Shown in pieces: positions 51,196 to 59,242 of a stretch of 64,000 nucleotides of DNA. The stretch lies in the NCBI RefSeq assembly GCF_000688455.1, contig NZ_JIAL01000001.1, forward strand, positions 558,001-622,000, read 5' to 3'. The notes under the pieces are model-generated. The model saw nothing but the letters and a program-made list of their open reading frames with translations. It searched no databases and had not been told where the DNA came from. The DNA is from Pseudacidobacterium ailaaui (GTDB lineage: Bacteria; Acidobacteriota; Terriglobia; Terriglobales; Acidobacteriaceae). The translations under genes and the position numbers were made by a program. The number at the start of each line of letters is the position of its first letter. Within the stretch, counting starts at the first letter, position 1.

Positions 51196-52959
51196 TCAGC
51201 CCAGTCCCGCCCTGACTTTTGCGCCTTGAATAACTTGCGCCATCACGTCACGATATTTGTCAAATGTATCGTCTACAACTGTAATGGTCGGGATGACAAA
51301 CTGCTTCGGGTCTACATGCGGATAGAAGTGTCCAAATCCTGCCTCGTGCACTCCTGTGCTTCCGCGTCCGGGAGCTGGGCGGCTCAGATGTTCATACGTG
51401 CGCACATATTTTCGGAAGCCGGGATGATACAGGTCTGCTGAGTTCACCTGATACATCGGGATACAGGCCATCAGTGCGTCGTAGTGCATTTCCCCTACTG
51501 GAACAATGTCAGGGTGCTTGCGTCGGAGTCCGGCCACCAGATCGCGCGTGCCCTCAAACATATCCGCTTTGGTGTTGTTCTGCCATCCGCCCACGATATC
51601 GAGAAAATATGCATCCACGTTGTACTTCTCAATGACCTCTGAGATACGTTCTGAAAGCCAGTTTCGCCATGATGCCACACCGAGATTCATGAATGGGCTC
51701 CAGCCTTCCATTCCGCGGTCATTGTCCCAGTCCACCCAGTCCAGATCGTAGGCATTGCCGTCAATCCGCTCCGTTGTTGCATCGCTGAAGTGCCGAAAAT
51801 CCGCCAGCGTTTTGTTTGCGGAATTTGTTCCGAACATGGGCATAAAGCGGAAGCCCATCCTGTGGCCTTCATCGACCAGACGCCGCAGACCGTCTTCTCC
51901 ACCTAAACGCGGCTCTGCCTTGTAGATGGGATAGTTCCAGTAATAACGACCGTCCCACGCCGGCAGAAATACAAGCACATTTTTACCGGGGATCTGCGTG
52001 TTGGTCCATCTGAGGATCTCCAGCATCCTCGTAAAATCGTTAAAGATATACCCTGTCCAGTGCATGCCATGCAGCGCAAGCACCAGATTCGTTTCGCGCA
52101 TCCATCCGGGGACATCTCTGCGCGTCTCCCAATCGGGGATGCTAAATGCCTTCTCCAGATGCGCGTAATGCGGACGGGCCGCAGCCTCCAGGCTTGAGGC
52201 ATATCCAACACGCCAGCGGCAGCTGGTAATTCTATTGCTGCGCTCCCATCCGGCGGCTTCGTAAATCAACTCAGTGCGATAGCCCGCATCGCCCGGCTGA
52301 AGATAGTAGCGCACACCACGCACCTTCTCTTGCTCCGCTGAGAGCACAAAATACTGTTGCGGAGACTTTTCGATGAGGACAAGCGGCGTCGTCAGTCCTC
52401 CGCCCAGATAGGGGTATTGCAACAGAACTTCATTGTCTTTCGGATCAAAGAACTGGTTCGCAGAAGGTGAAATTCGTCCGCGAGGAACGCCGCGCAGCAC
52501 CGTTGCTATGGATCTGATGGGGCGGTCCATCTCAGCGCTGACTTGCCATAGGATGTTGCTGCCATCACGCCGGACCAACGCTGTCAGATGCCCTGGAGCG
52601 GTCATCTGACCTCCGGCCCAGACAAACTGCGAGCATTCAATCTCTATGCCATCGCTCACAGTCCGCACCTGGACATGCGCCGCGTCCAGCCCATAGGTGT
52701 TTTCAAACGTAAAGACGCGAAATCCGAATTGCAGGCCGGCAAAGGCGACAGATGGTTCAGGAAAGTCATAGCTGAACTTGAAGAAACTCTCGCCCCGCGG
52801 AGGAAGATAGACGCCACTGCTCGACGTAAGCGGAATAACCTGCATGTTTCCTGCTTCTTGAGCGAAAGTGCTTGCTGGAAAAGTGGCCATGCCAAACTGA
52901 GTGGCCGCAAGGGCCACTCCACCTTTAAGAAGATCGCGCCGGGAAAATGGGTCCGTCAT
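51196..52959 (-). CDS. Tat-exported TIM-barrel protein, possible glycosidase (DUF6259-like)
   Basis: A 587-aa protein. A twin-arginine signal (FSRRDLLKGGVALAATQF, then a cut near TFAQE) directs folded export. An N-terminal beta-rich domain of about 250 residues is followed by a TIM-barrel-like part containing LVLALHGMHWTGYIFND, LVFLPAWDGRYYWNYP, NAYDLDWVDWDNDRGMEGW and VDAYFLDIVGGW, with acidic residues at strand ends as in retaining alpha-glycosidases of clan GH-D. It resembles DUF6259 proteins; no activity is assigned. Its ATG lies 1 base after the GH127 stop, so the two are co-transcribed. It probably attacks the same glycan. Confidence 0.6.
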   Translation of the reverse strand: MTDPFSRRDLLKGGVALAATQFGMATFPASTFAQEAGNMQVIPLTSSSGVYLPPRGESFFKFSYDFPEPSVAFAGLQFGFRVFTFENTYGLDAAHVQVRTVSDGIEIECSQFVWAGGQMTAPGHLTALVRRDGSNILWQVSAEMDRPIRSIATVLRGVPRGRISPSANQFFDPKDNEVLLQYPYLGGGLTTPLVLIEKSPQQYFVLSAEQEKVRGVRYYLQPGDAGYRTELIYEAAGWERSNRITSCRWRVGYASSLEAAARPHYAHLEKAFSIPDWETRRDVPGWMRETNLVLALHGMHWTGYIFNDFTRMLEILRWTNTQIPGKNVLVFLPAWDGRYYWNYPIYKAEPRLGGEDGLRRLVDEGHRMGFRFMPMFGTNSANKTLADFRHFSDATTERIDGNAYDLDWVDWDNDRGMEGWSPFMNLGVASWRNWLSERISEVIEKYNVDAYFLDIVGGWQNNTKADMFEGTRDLVAGLRRKHPDIVPVGEMHYDALMACIPMYQVNSADLYHPGFRKYVRTYEHLSRPAPGRGSTGVHEAGFGHFYPHVDPKQFVIPTITVVDDTFDKYRDVMAQVIQGAKVRAGLG

Positions 52960-52960
52960 G

Positions 52961-54883
52961 TTATGCCGATTTTGTATTCACCTTCCAGTACACGCTGTAC
53001 CGCTCATCAAGTACCTGATAGAGCGGAATGAGCGATACCTGTTTGCTCTGACCTTTCGTCTGGAACTTAAGTCCATCAGTTTTTTCCAGCCAAGCCGTGA
53101 GATCTTTCGCCGAGGTTGTTGCCTCAGGCATTGGATAGCCTTGGAACTTCCGATCGTCCGGACCATAGTCCCCGTGAATCAGGGCCTGGGTCAGTCCATC
53201 CCTTCCCATCTCTGCAGCCAGTACCAGCGGACCATACATCGGGGCCTGAATGGTATTGTCGTCGGGCAGCGGAGCAACGTGCAGCTTCATCGGCAGAGAA
53301 ACCTCGACCTTGTCACCGTCATGCCATGTACGATGAATCTCAGCGTATGTGCCCGGTTCTGCTTTGGTCTTTTCTGTTTTGCCATTGATCCTGATGGAAG
53401 CACCTTCTGCCCAGTATGGGACCCGAACCTTAAGGCCCAGGGCTGTAGGCTTCTCGGTTCTCAAGGTCAGCGTGGTGGCTTCTTCTTCAGGGAAGTTGGT
53501 GTCCTGCACCAAACGAATTCCCTTCTCCTTCCAGTCCACTTCTGAACCGATAAACAGGTTCACATACAGGTCCTTGTCGTCGTGAAAGTAGATGGAGTCA
53601 TTTGTCTTGGAATACTCTTCAACGCCTGTGCCGGTGCAGCACCAGAAAGAATGGAACGGCGTACCGAAGGTCTTCCAAAAGCCCGGCTTCAGCGGAACAT
53701 AATACATCAGCATTCCGTTGGGGTCCTGCGTGCCCAGCCGGACATTAAAGAGCAATCTTTCGTAGTAGTCCATGATGCGCGGGTCCACACTCCATCCGTA
53801 GACGTGGCGCGAGAGCTTCATCATGTTATAGCTGCAGCAGCACTCCTGCGCGGCAGGACCAAGCTGATCGGCGAGTTTTCCCGCCGCTTGCCAGAACTCT
53901 CCATTGCTGGTGCCACCCGTGGCGTAGGTGTGCTCAGCGACACATTCGCGCCAAAAGTAATCAGCAATCTTGTGGTATTGCTCTTCTCCGGTCAGCTCAT
54001 AGCCGCGCGCAGCACCAATCACCTGTGGAATGTGTGTGTTCGCGTGTATGCCAGCCAGATCGTCCTGGCCTTGGGCCAAAGGACCAAAGAATTTCTTCTT
54101 TGTAAAACGCTGGGCAAGCTGCAGATACTCCTGCTTACCAGTCAGTGCGTAAAGATTGAAGAGGACCTCCTGCATTCCCCCGAACTCGACGTTGAGGATC
54201 CGCTGAAAATCTTCGTCGCTGATGGGAGCAACATAAGCATTCGCCCAGGCCGCCATCTTCTCGGCCGTCTGCAGAGCCTGCTTGTTGCCGCAATGGACAT
54301 ACATGTCCACATGACCAGCCATAATTTTGTGATAGGTGTAGAAAGGCGCCCACACCTTCTGGTGGTTGCGCAGCCGGTCATAAAAATCCTCCGGATAAGC
54401 ACCCAGATAGCCATTCGCTTTCTGGCACTTTGCCAGTTCGGCCACCAGAGCATCGCCTTTGGTCTTGACCGCTTGATCGCCGGTGCTAGCATACATCAGC
54501 GCATAGGCGGAAAGAATATGCCCGCCTGCAAAGTGTCCACGAAGTTCACATTTTGGGTCCTCCCATCCGCCCAGGGGCTCTGCGTTGGAAGGCAGCCCCG
54601 CAGTCACGCGAAACATATGCACAAGACGCTCATTGGGCAGAGAGAGGATGTAGCGTAGGTTGATCTCCTGCGCACGCTGCATCGGCCCGCTGCGCAAGCG
54701 GACTGCCGTCATCGGAAAGGGCCGCACCTTCCAGAAAACCTTTTCGTAACCGCCCGGGCGGTTGCTTGCAGGAACGTCTGTGACTGCATCCTGCGCCAAT
54801 GAGCTGTGCGAAAGCAAAGTTGCGGCGGCCGCCGCGGAAGAGGCCGAGGCAAGGAAATGTCTGCGCGAAATGGAATGCATCAT
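52961..54883 (-). CDS. Glycoside hydrolase family 127, beta-L-arabinofuranosidase
   Basis: A 640-aa protein, start set at 54883 (MMHSISRRHFLASA) so that the Tat twin arginine is N-terminal; a longer frame begins at 54928. The catalytic (alpha/alpha)6 domain carries AGHILSAYALMYASTGD, the acid/base candidate Glu in GGTSNGEFW, the zinc ligands in AAQECCCSYNMMKLSRHVYG, and the Cys pair in SFWCCTGTGVEEYSK. In the family prototype HypBA1 the latter pair supplies the nucleophile cysteine and a zinc ligand. All zinc-thiolate ligands appear to be present. HypBA1 releases L-arabinose from hydroxyproline-linked beta-L-arabinooligosaccharides of extensin, which fits the adjacent hydroxyproline operon. 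Confidence 0.9.
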   Translation of the reverse strand: MMHSISRRHFLASASSAAAAATLLSHSSLAQDAVTDVPASNRPGGYEKVFWKVRPFPMTAVRLRSGPMQRAQEINLRYILSLPNERLVHMFRVTAGLPSNAEPLGGWEDPKCELRGHFAGGHILSAYALMYASTGDQAVKTKGDALVAELAKCQKANGYLGAYPEDFYDRLRNHQKVWAPFYTYHKIMAGHVDMYVHCGNKQALQTAEKMAAWANAYVAPISDEDFQRILNVEFGGMQEVLFNLYALTGKQEYLQLAQRFTKKKFFGPLAQGQDDLAGIHANTHIPQVIGAARGYELTGEEQYHKIADYFWRECVAEHTYATGGTSNGEFWQAAGKLADQLGPAAQECCCSYNMMKLSRHVYGWSVDPRIMDYYERLLFNVRLGTQDPNGMLMYYVPLKPGFWKTFGTPFHSFWCCTGTGVEEYSKTNDSIYFHDDKDLYVNLFIGSEVDWKEKGIRLVQDTNFPEEEATTLTLRTEKPTALGLKVRVPYWAEGASIRINGKTEKTKAEPGTYAEIHRTWHDGDKVEVSLPMKLHVAPLPDDNTIQAPMYGPLVLAAEMGRDGLTQALIHGDYGPDDRKFQGYPMPEATTSAKDLTAWLEKTDGLKFQTKGQSKQVSLIPLYQVLDERYSVYWKVNTKSA

Positions 54884-55019
54884 GGAAACACCTGTCTTGG
54901 TTATACAACCGGAAATACTGTTCTTCATGGTACTTGAGCTGCCATGGAAAAATTACTTGAACTGGTCCAACACAAAAATACAGCCGCGGCAGGAGGCCAC
55001 CGCGGCCGTTAGCGAGTCG

Positions 55020-58000
55020 CTAAAAGTCCACATTTACCCGAAGCTCAATCTGCCGGGGCCCACTGGTCTCATAGCCTGTCCCAAAGCTGGGATTCTGTAC
55101 ATTGGCCGCCGCCAAACCGTAGCCGCCGCCATTTCCAAAGTAGGGATGATTCCACGCGTTCAGGAACTCGCCCTGAAATTTGAAATTGATATTTTCCCGG
55201 ATGGGGAACCGCTTCGTCAGAGAGATGTCCTGACCAAACGTGTGCGGCCCGTGCAGATACACAATCTGTCCGAAGGTACCCGCAAGGGTGTTCGGATTCA
55301 GATAGGTTGTATTTGCTCCTCCACTGGCGCTGGCCAGATACTTCTTGTCGATTAAATCTACAAAAGTTGCACCGCTTCCTCCATTTTCAGAGGCAGAGAT
55401 GCGGTGGACCCCGACTGCGTTTTGCAATTGAGATGAAGTGACACCACTGAGCTGTACGCCTCCGTCTCCGTAGTCATTAAAAGTGGAGTTTCCACCGTTC
55501 AGACGGAATGGGAGGCCGCCTTGAAATGTCAGGATCGTTCCTACGGTCCAGTTACCCACGAAACGGTCGAGCAAACTACCAGAGTTCAGCCATGGTTTTC
55601 CTGTTCCGAAAGGCAGGTCATAGGTACCGCTCAAATGCAGGACGTTGTGAATGTCAAAGAGCGCCGGCCCATACGACTTGGCAAGGTTTCTCACCGTGTA
55701 AATGGGAGATCCGGCCGTCCATTCATTGTCCGTGGCAGTTCCCAGAGTATGGCTCCAGGTGTAATTCGCATCAAATTGCAGCCCACTCCAGGCATTCTGA
55801 CGGAAGTCTACCTGCAAAGCGTTGTAATTCGAGTAGCCGGCAGCCACCATATAACTGCTTTGTTGCCCGGCAGCAAATGGATTCGCCTGGAAAAAGTTGA
55901 TTGGATACCCTGCTCCGGCCCCTGAATAACCGGCGTTGGTAACGCAGGGAGCGAAACTGGAACCGACTAGATTGCAGAAGTAGGGAGCCGTCCCACTTAC
56001 TCCGGCCAGAACATTGGCCATTGCGCCTGCCTGGCCCGTTTGCAGGTAGGTAATAAACTGGCTGTTCGTATAATCAGCCCCGGTGGGAGACTCGCCCGCG
56101 AAGGCCGCATCGAAAATCGGCAATTGTTTCTGTCCTGGAATGCCATTGTAGGCAAACGAAGTGCCTCCATTTAAGGCCAGGTTGATCTGCGCATTTTTGA
56201 ATTCGTTCAAAAATCCGTTCTCAAAGATGTTCACTTCGTTCGGATTGATGGCAATCCACTGATGCACCGTGCGGTTGCCGTTGTACCGGACCTCGATGGC
56301 GCGTGAACTTCCAATCTGCCGCTGAATGCCGAAGTTCCACGCTTCGCTGTAAGGCTGCTGGATGTGCGGATCAATTCCAGCAAAACTGAGCGAATTGGTA
56401 AAGGTAAAGTCTGACAGGGCTTCCGACTTCAGATAAGTCGCAGGAGACAGGCCGTAAGGCGGCAAGCTGCTGCCCAGCGCCAGGCTACCCGGAGAGTAGG
56501 TCCCAGCCTGTCCCGTATTGTTCGCATTCAGATAAAAGTATTGATAGAAAAATGCTCCGTAAGCAGAGGCATTGTCCCAGAAATATTGATAGGGCTCTGT
56601 AAAGCGCCGCAGATTGAAGCCTCCACGGATGACAGTGTTCCCATCCCCAAAGAGTTTTCCTAAGATTCCTTCCTTACCTTTAGGGTTCCATGCGAACCCG
56701 AATGCAGGCTGCGGACTGACGTTCCAGGGAGCATAGGCGTGTGGCTGGGCACTGATGACTGGATCCATGCTCCCTTTCAGCGACCCAGGGTTGAACAAAT
56801 TGCCCACACCGGAAGGACCATACAGACCCGCAGGAGAAATGGAGTGATATGCGCCGGTCAGATCGTAATTGTCTCCGGTGAAGTCCCAACGCAGGCCATA
56901 GTTTAGGGTCAGCGTAGGCGTTACCCGCCAGGAATCTTCAAAGAACAGGCCCCACGCCTTGGACAGTTCGTCAAGGTTGTAAGCACCAATTCCCTTAAAG
57001 TAGCTGCCGGATTTCGGATCGTAAGCAAAGCTTCCGTTGACGCTGGAAATTCTTCCGGTCAGGACCGCATACAGTTGTCCGGCTTCCCCCAATGACTCAC
57101 TGCTGGCGGCAGGCATCGTGGAACTGCTAAATGCCTGCAGGGCCGGGTCACCTGTAGCCAGACCCAGATAATAGTTGGGAAACCCTGCGGGCGGGTTCCA
57201 GTAATGGTCCTGCTCACGATACCAGGAAAAGCCGACGCTGAGTGTGTGCGCGCCATGCTGCCAGGTTGCGGCGTCAGAAATATTGAAAACCGGATAATAC
57301 GATGTCGTGGGCAATTGATAGCATTGTCCTGACATGCTGTTCCCGTAACAGTCGTAGCCGCCAGCCCCGTAGTTGGACATGTTCCAGTACACCGTGGGCT
57401 GGGTCGCATACAGCGGCGCAGAGTTATAAGCCCATTCGCTCGCGTTATAAAGGAAGCCAACCTTGAACTGGTTAATCAGTGTGGGAGAAAGCTCCCAGTC
57501 CAGACCATAGGAAGCAACATAGCTGCGGAACCTGTTCCCCGCCGTCTGGCCTTGAAAGTCTGATCCGGGATAGTTTGGAGGGCCTGCAGCAGGATACTCG
57601 CTTTGCGTCATGTTCCATGCCAGATAAGTACGCAGCTTCTGCGTCAGCGTGTAGTCCAGCCTCGCCGTCGGATAATAATAGGTCGTTGGATTGGGAACAT
57701 TCCAGCGCAGGCGATTCAGGTTTGGGTCGGAGGTACCGGCCGACTTTCCATACTGCAGGGATTGGTTGATCTTCTGCAATTGGGCTGCGATCACCGAGTT
57801 CTGTGTCGTAGGAAGATTCGGATTGGTCTGCTGCGCCAGTTGGAAAACATTGACCGTATGGCTCTGACCATCAGTGCCGGTATATGTAAAGTTGCCGTTC
57901 TGTGCCGCCTGGGTAATGTAGTCGTTATAGGCAGTGATGGTCCCCGGCTGTTTCGTCACAGCAAAGCTGCCAAAGAAAAACAGCTTGTCATGCAACACAG

Positions 58001-58868
58001 GACCGCCGACACTACCGCCAAAACTGTTTTTAATGAACTTGTTCTTACGCACACCTGCGGCATTGTTGGTCCAACTGTTAGCATTCAGGCCGGCATTCTG
58101 GAAATCGCCGAAAACGCTGCCATGATACTGGTTGGTCCCACGTTTGGTAACAAAGTTGATCTGCGTGCTCGACTGACCATACCCGGAGTTCAATCCGAGC
58201 TGGTCCGTCACAATGGACATTTCTTCAATGTCTTCCAGGCGCGGCGTGACTGCGGGGGCATCGTTACCTCCGAACTTCATGCGCGAAGGACTCCCCTGAA
58301 TCCCATCAATATTGCTGCCCTGGTCAATCGAGGGCAGACCATTGTAGGTCCCGTTATACCCTGCAGTCAGATGCGACAAAGAGGACAGGTCCCGGTCTGC
58401 AACGGGCAGGTCCTGGATCTGCTTGAGGTCCACTACCGTCCCAATCTGGTTGGAAGTCGTTTCCATGACAGGAGTGGCGCTTTCTTGAACGGTCACCGTC
58501 TGCGTCGCCTGCCCCAGCGACAGCGTCACAGCTACAGGTGTCACCTGACCGGCATGGACCACAACCGTATCAAAAACGCGGGTGGCAAAGCCATCTTTTG
58601 AGACCGTCAATTTATAGCTGCCGATGTTCAAATTGACAAAGGTATACGTACCCCGGTCCTGACTCTCGGCCAGACGCATATCATTGGTGCCAAGGTCCAC
58701 CAGCTCCAGCCGTGCTCCGGGAACTACGCTCCCACTCGGATCTAGCACCGTGATGGCGATGCTGCCCTGAGATCCACTCTGGGCGCGTGTGAAACCAACC
58801 GCACAGCAGAACAGAAACATCCAGCAAAACAGAACTCTGAAAAAGGGGCGCCCACTACGACTCCGCAT
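55020..58868 (-). CDS. TonB-dependent receptor, Oar-like (second copy)
   Basis: A 1282-aa outer-membrane protein, start at 58868 with GGAGG 5 bases upstream. Signal peptide (RSGRPFFRVLFCWMFLFCCA ... FTRAQ), regulatory-like domain (ITVLDPSGSVVPGARLEL), plug (LPVADRDLSSLSHLTAGYNG, GLNSGYGQSSTQINFVTKRG) and a long barrel ending in IELRVNVDF. It is the first gene of an operon with GH127 and the TIM-barrel protein, 136 bases before GH127. The operator-bearing promoter lies about 150 bases upstream. The likely cargo is arabinosylated or partly trimmed hydroxyproline glycopeptides; this is inferred from context only. Confidence 0.9.
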   Translation of the reverse strand: MRSRSGRPFFRVLFCWMFLFCCAVGFTRAQSGSQGSIAITVLDPSGSVVPGARLELVDLGTNDMRLAESQDRGTYTFVNLNIGSYKLTVSKDGFATRVFDTVVVHAGQVTPVAVTLSLGQATQTVTVQESATPVMETTSNQIGTVVDLKQIQDLPVADRDLSSLSHLTAGYNGTYNGLPSIDQGSNIDGIQGSPSRMKFGGNDAPAVTPRLEDIEEMSIVTDQLGLNSGYGQSSTQINFVTKRGTNQYHGSVFGDFQNAGLNANSWTNNAAGVRKNKFIKNSFGGSVGGPVLHDKLFFFGSFAVTKQPGTITAYNDYITQAAQNGNFTYTGTDGQSHTVNVFQLAQQTNPNLPTTQNSVIAAQLQKINQSLQYGKSAGTSDPNLNRLRWNVPNPTTYYYPTARLDYTLTQKLRTYLAWNMTQSEYPAAGPPNYPGSDFQGQTAGNRFRSYVASYGLDWELSPTLINQFKVGFLYNASEWAYNSAPLYATQPTVYWNMSNYGAGGYDCYGNSMSGQCYQLPTTSYYPVFNISDAATWQHGAHTLSVGFSWYREQDHYWNPPAGFPNYYLGLATGDPALQAFSSSTMPAASSESLGEAGQLYAVLTGRISSVNGSFAYDPKSGSYFKGIGAYNLDELSKAWGLFFEDSWRVTPTLTLNYGLRWDFTGDNYDLTGAYHSISPAGLYGPSGVGNLFNPGSLKGSMDPVISAQPHAYAPWNVSPQPAFGFAWNPKGKEGILGKLFGDGNTVIRGGFNLRRFTEPYQYFWDNASAYGAFFYQYFYLNANNTGQAGTYSPGSLALGSSLPPYGLSPATYLKSEALSDFTFTNSLSFAGIDPHIQQPYSEAWNFGIQRQIGSSRAIEVRYNGNRTVHQWIAINPNEVNIFENGFLNEFKNAQINLALNGGTSFAYNGIPGQKQLPIFDAAFAGESPTGADYTNSQFITYLQTGQAGAMANVLAGVSGTAPYFCNLVGSSFAPCVTNAGYSGAGAGYPINFFQANPFAAGQQSSYMVAAGYSNYNALQVDFRQNAWSGLQFDANYTWSHTLGTATDNEWTAGSPIYTVRNLAKSYGPALFDIHNVLHLSGTYDLPFGTGKPWLNSGSLLDRFVGNWTVGTILTFQGGLPFRLNGGNSTFNDYGDGGVQLSGVTSSQLQNAVGVHRISASENGGSGATFVDLIDKKYLASASGGANTTYLNPNTLAGTFGQIVYLHGPHTFGQDISLTKRFPIRENINFKFQGEFLNAWNHPYFGNGGGYGLAAANVQNPSFGTGYETSGPRQIELRVNVDF

Positions 58869-59016
58869 ACAATCCTCCAAAGCAATGCCATATTCCGCGG
58901 CGCAGCTCCAAAAAACCGGTCCATTCCAGGAAACGGTTTCCAGGCTGCCGGGGACCTCCTTCTCGCCTTTTGAACGGGATTTCGCTGCAACATCCGGGCA
59001 AGTTTGGAAGGTACTG

Positions 59017-59047
59017 AATTATGTATACAATTTTGAGTTTTTTGCAA
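59017..59047 (-). promoter_or_regulatory. Promoter of the TonB receptor/GH127 operon with GntR-type operator
   Basis: On the minus strand TTGCAA (59042-59047) and CATAAT (59018-59023), 18 bases apart, form a promoter. The palindrome TGTATACA (59022-59029) overlaps the -10 and sits inside AAAATTGTATACATAATT, which agrees with the hydroxyproline operator at 44937-44954 in 14 of 18 positions in either orientation. A further TTGTATATG lies at 59057-59065. The rest of the interval 58881-59242 holds no gene. Confidence 0.6.
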
Positions 59048-59242
59048 GATTTATTTTTGTATATGTTGCGGCGTAAAAATTCTGCTGATACTCAGAAGGG
59101 ATGTCTTTGGCCAGAAATATAAGAAAATGTTCTCTTTCTGGATTCTCCTTCTTCATTTTCAGCCCACCTCCGGTCCGCTTGGCGCGTCATACAGGCCAGA
59201 CATCTGGTTTCCAGCCGATACAATGAAAGATGGAAGTTTCTC

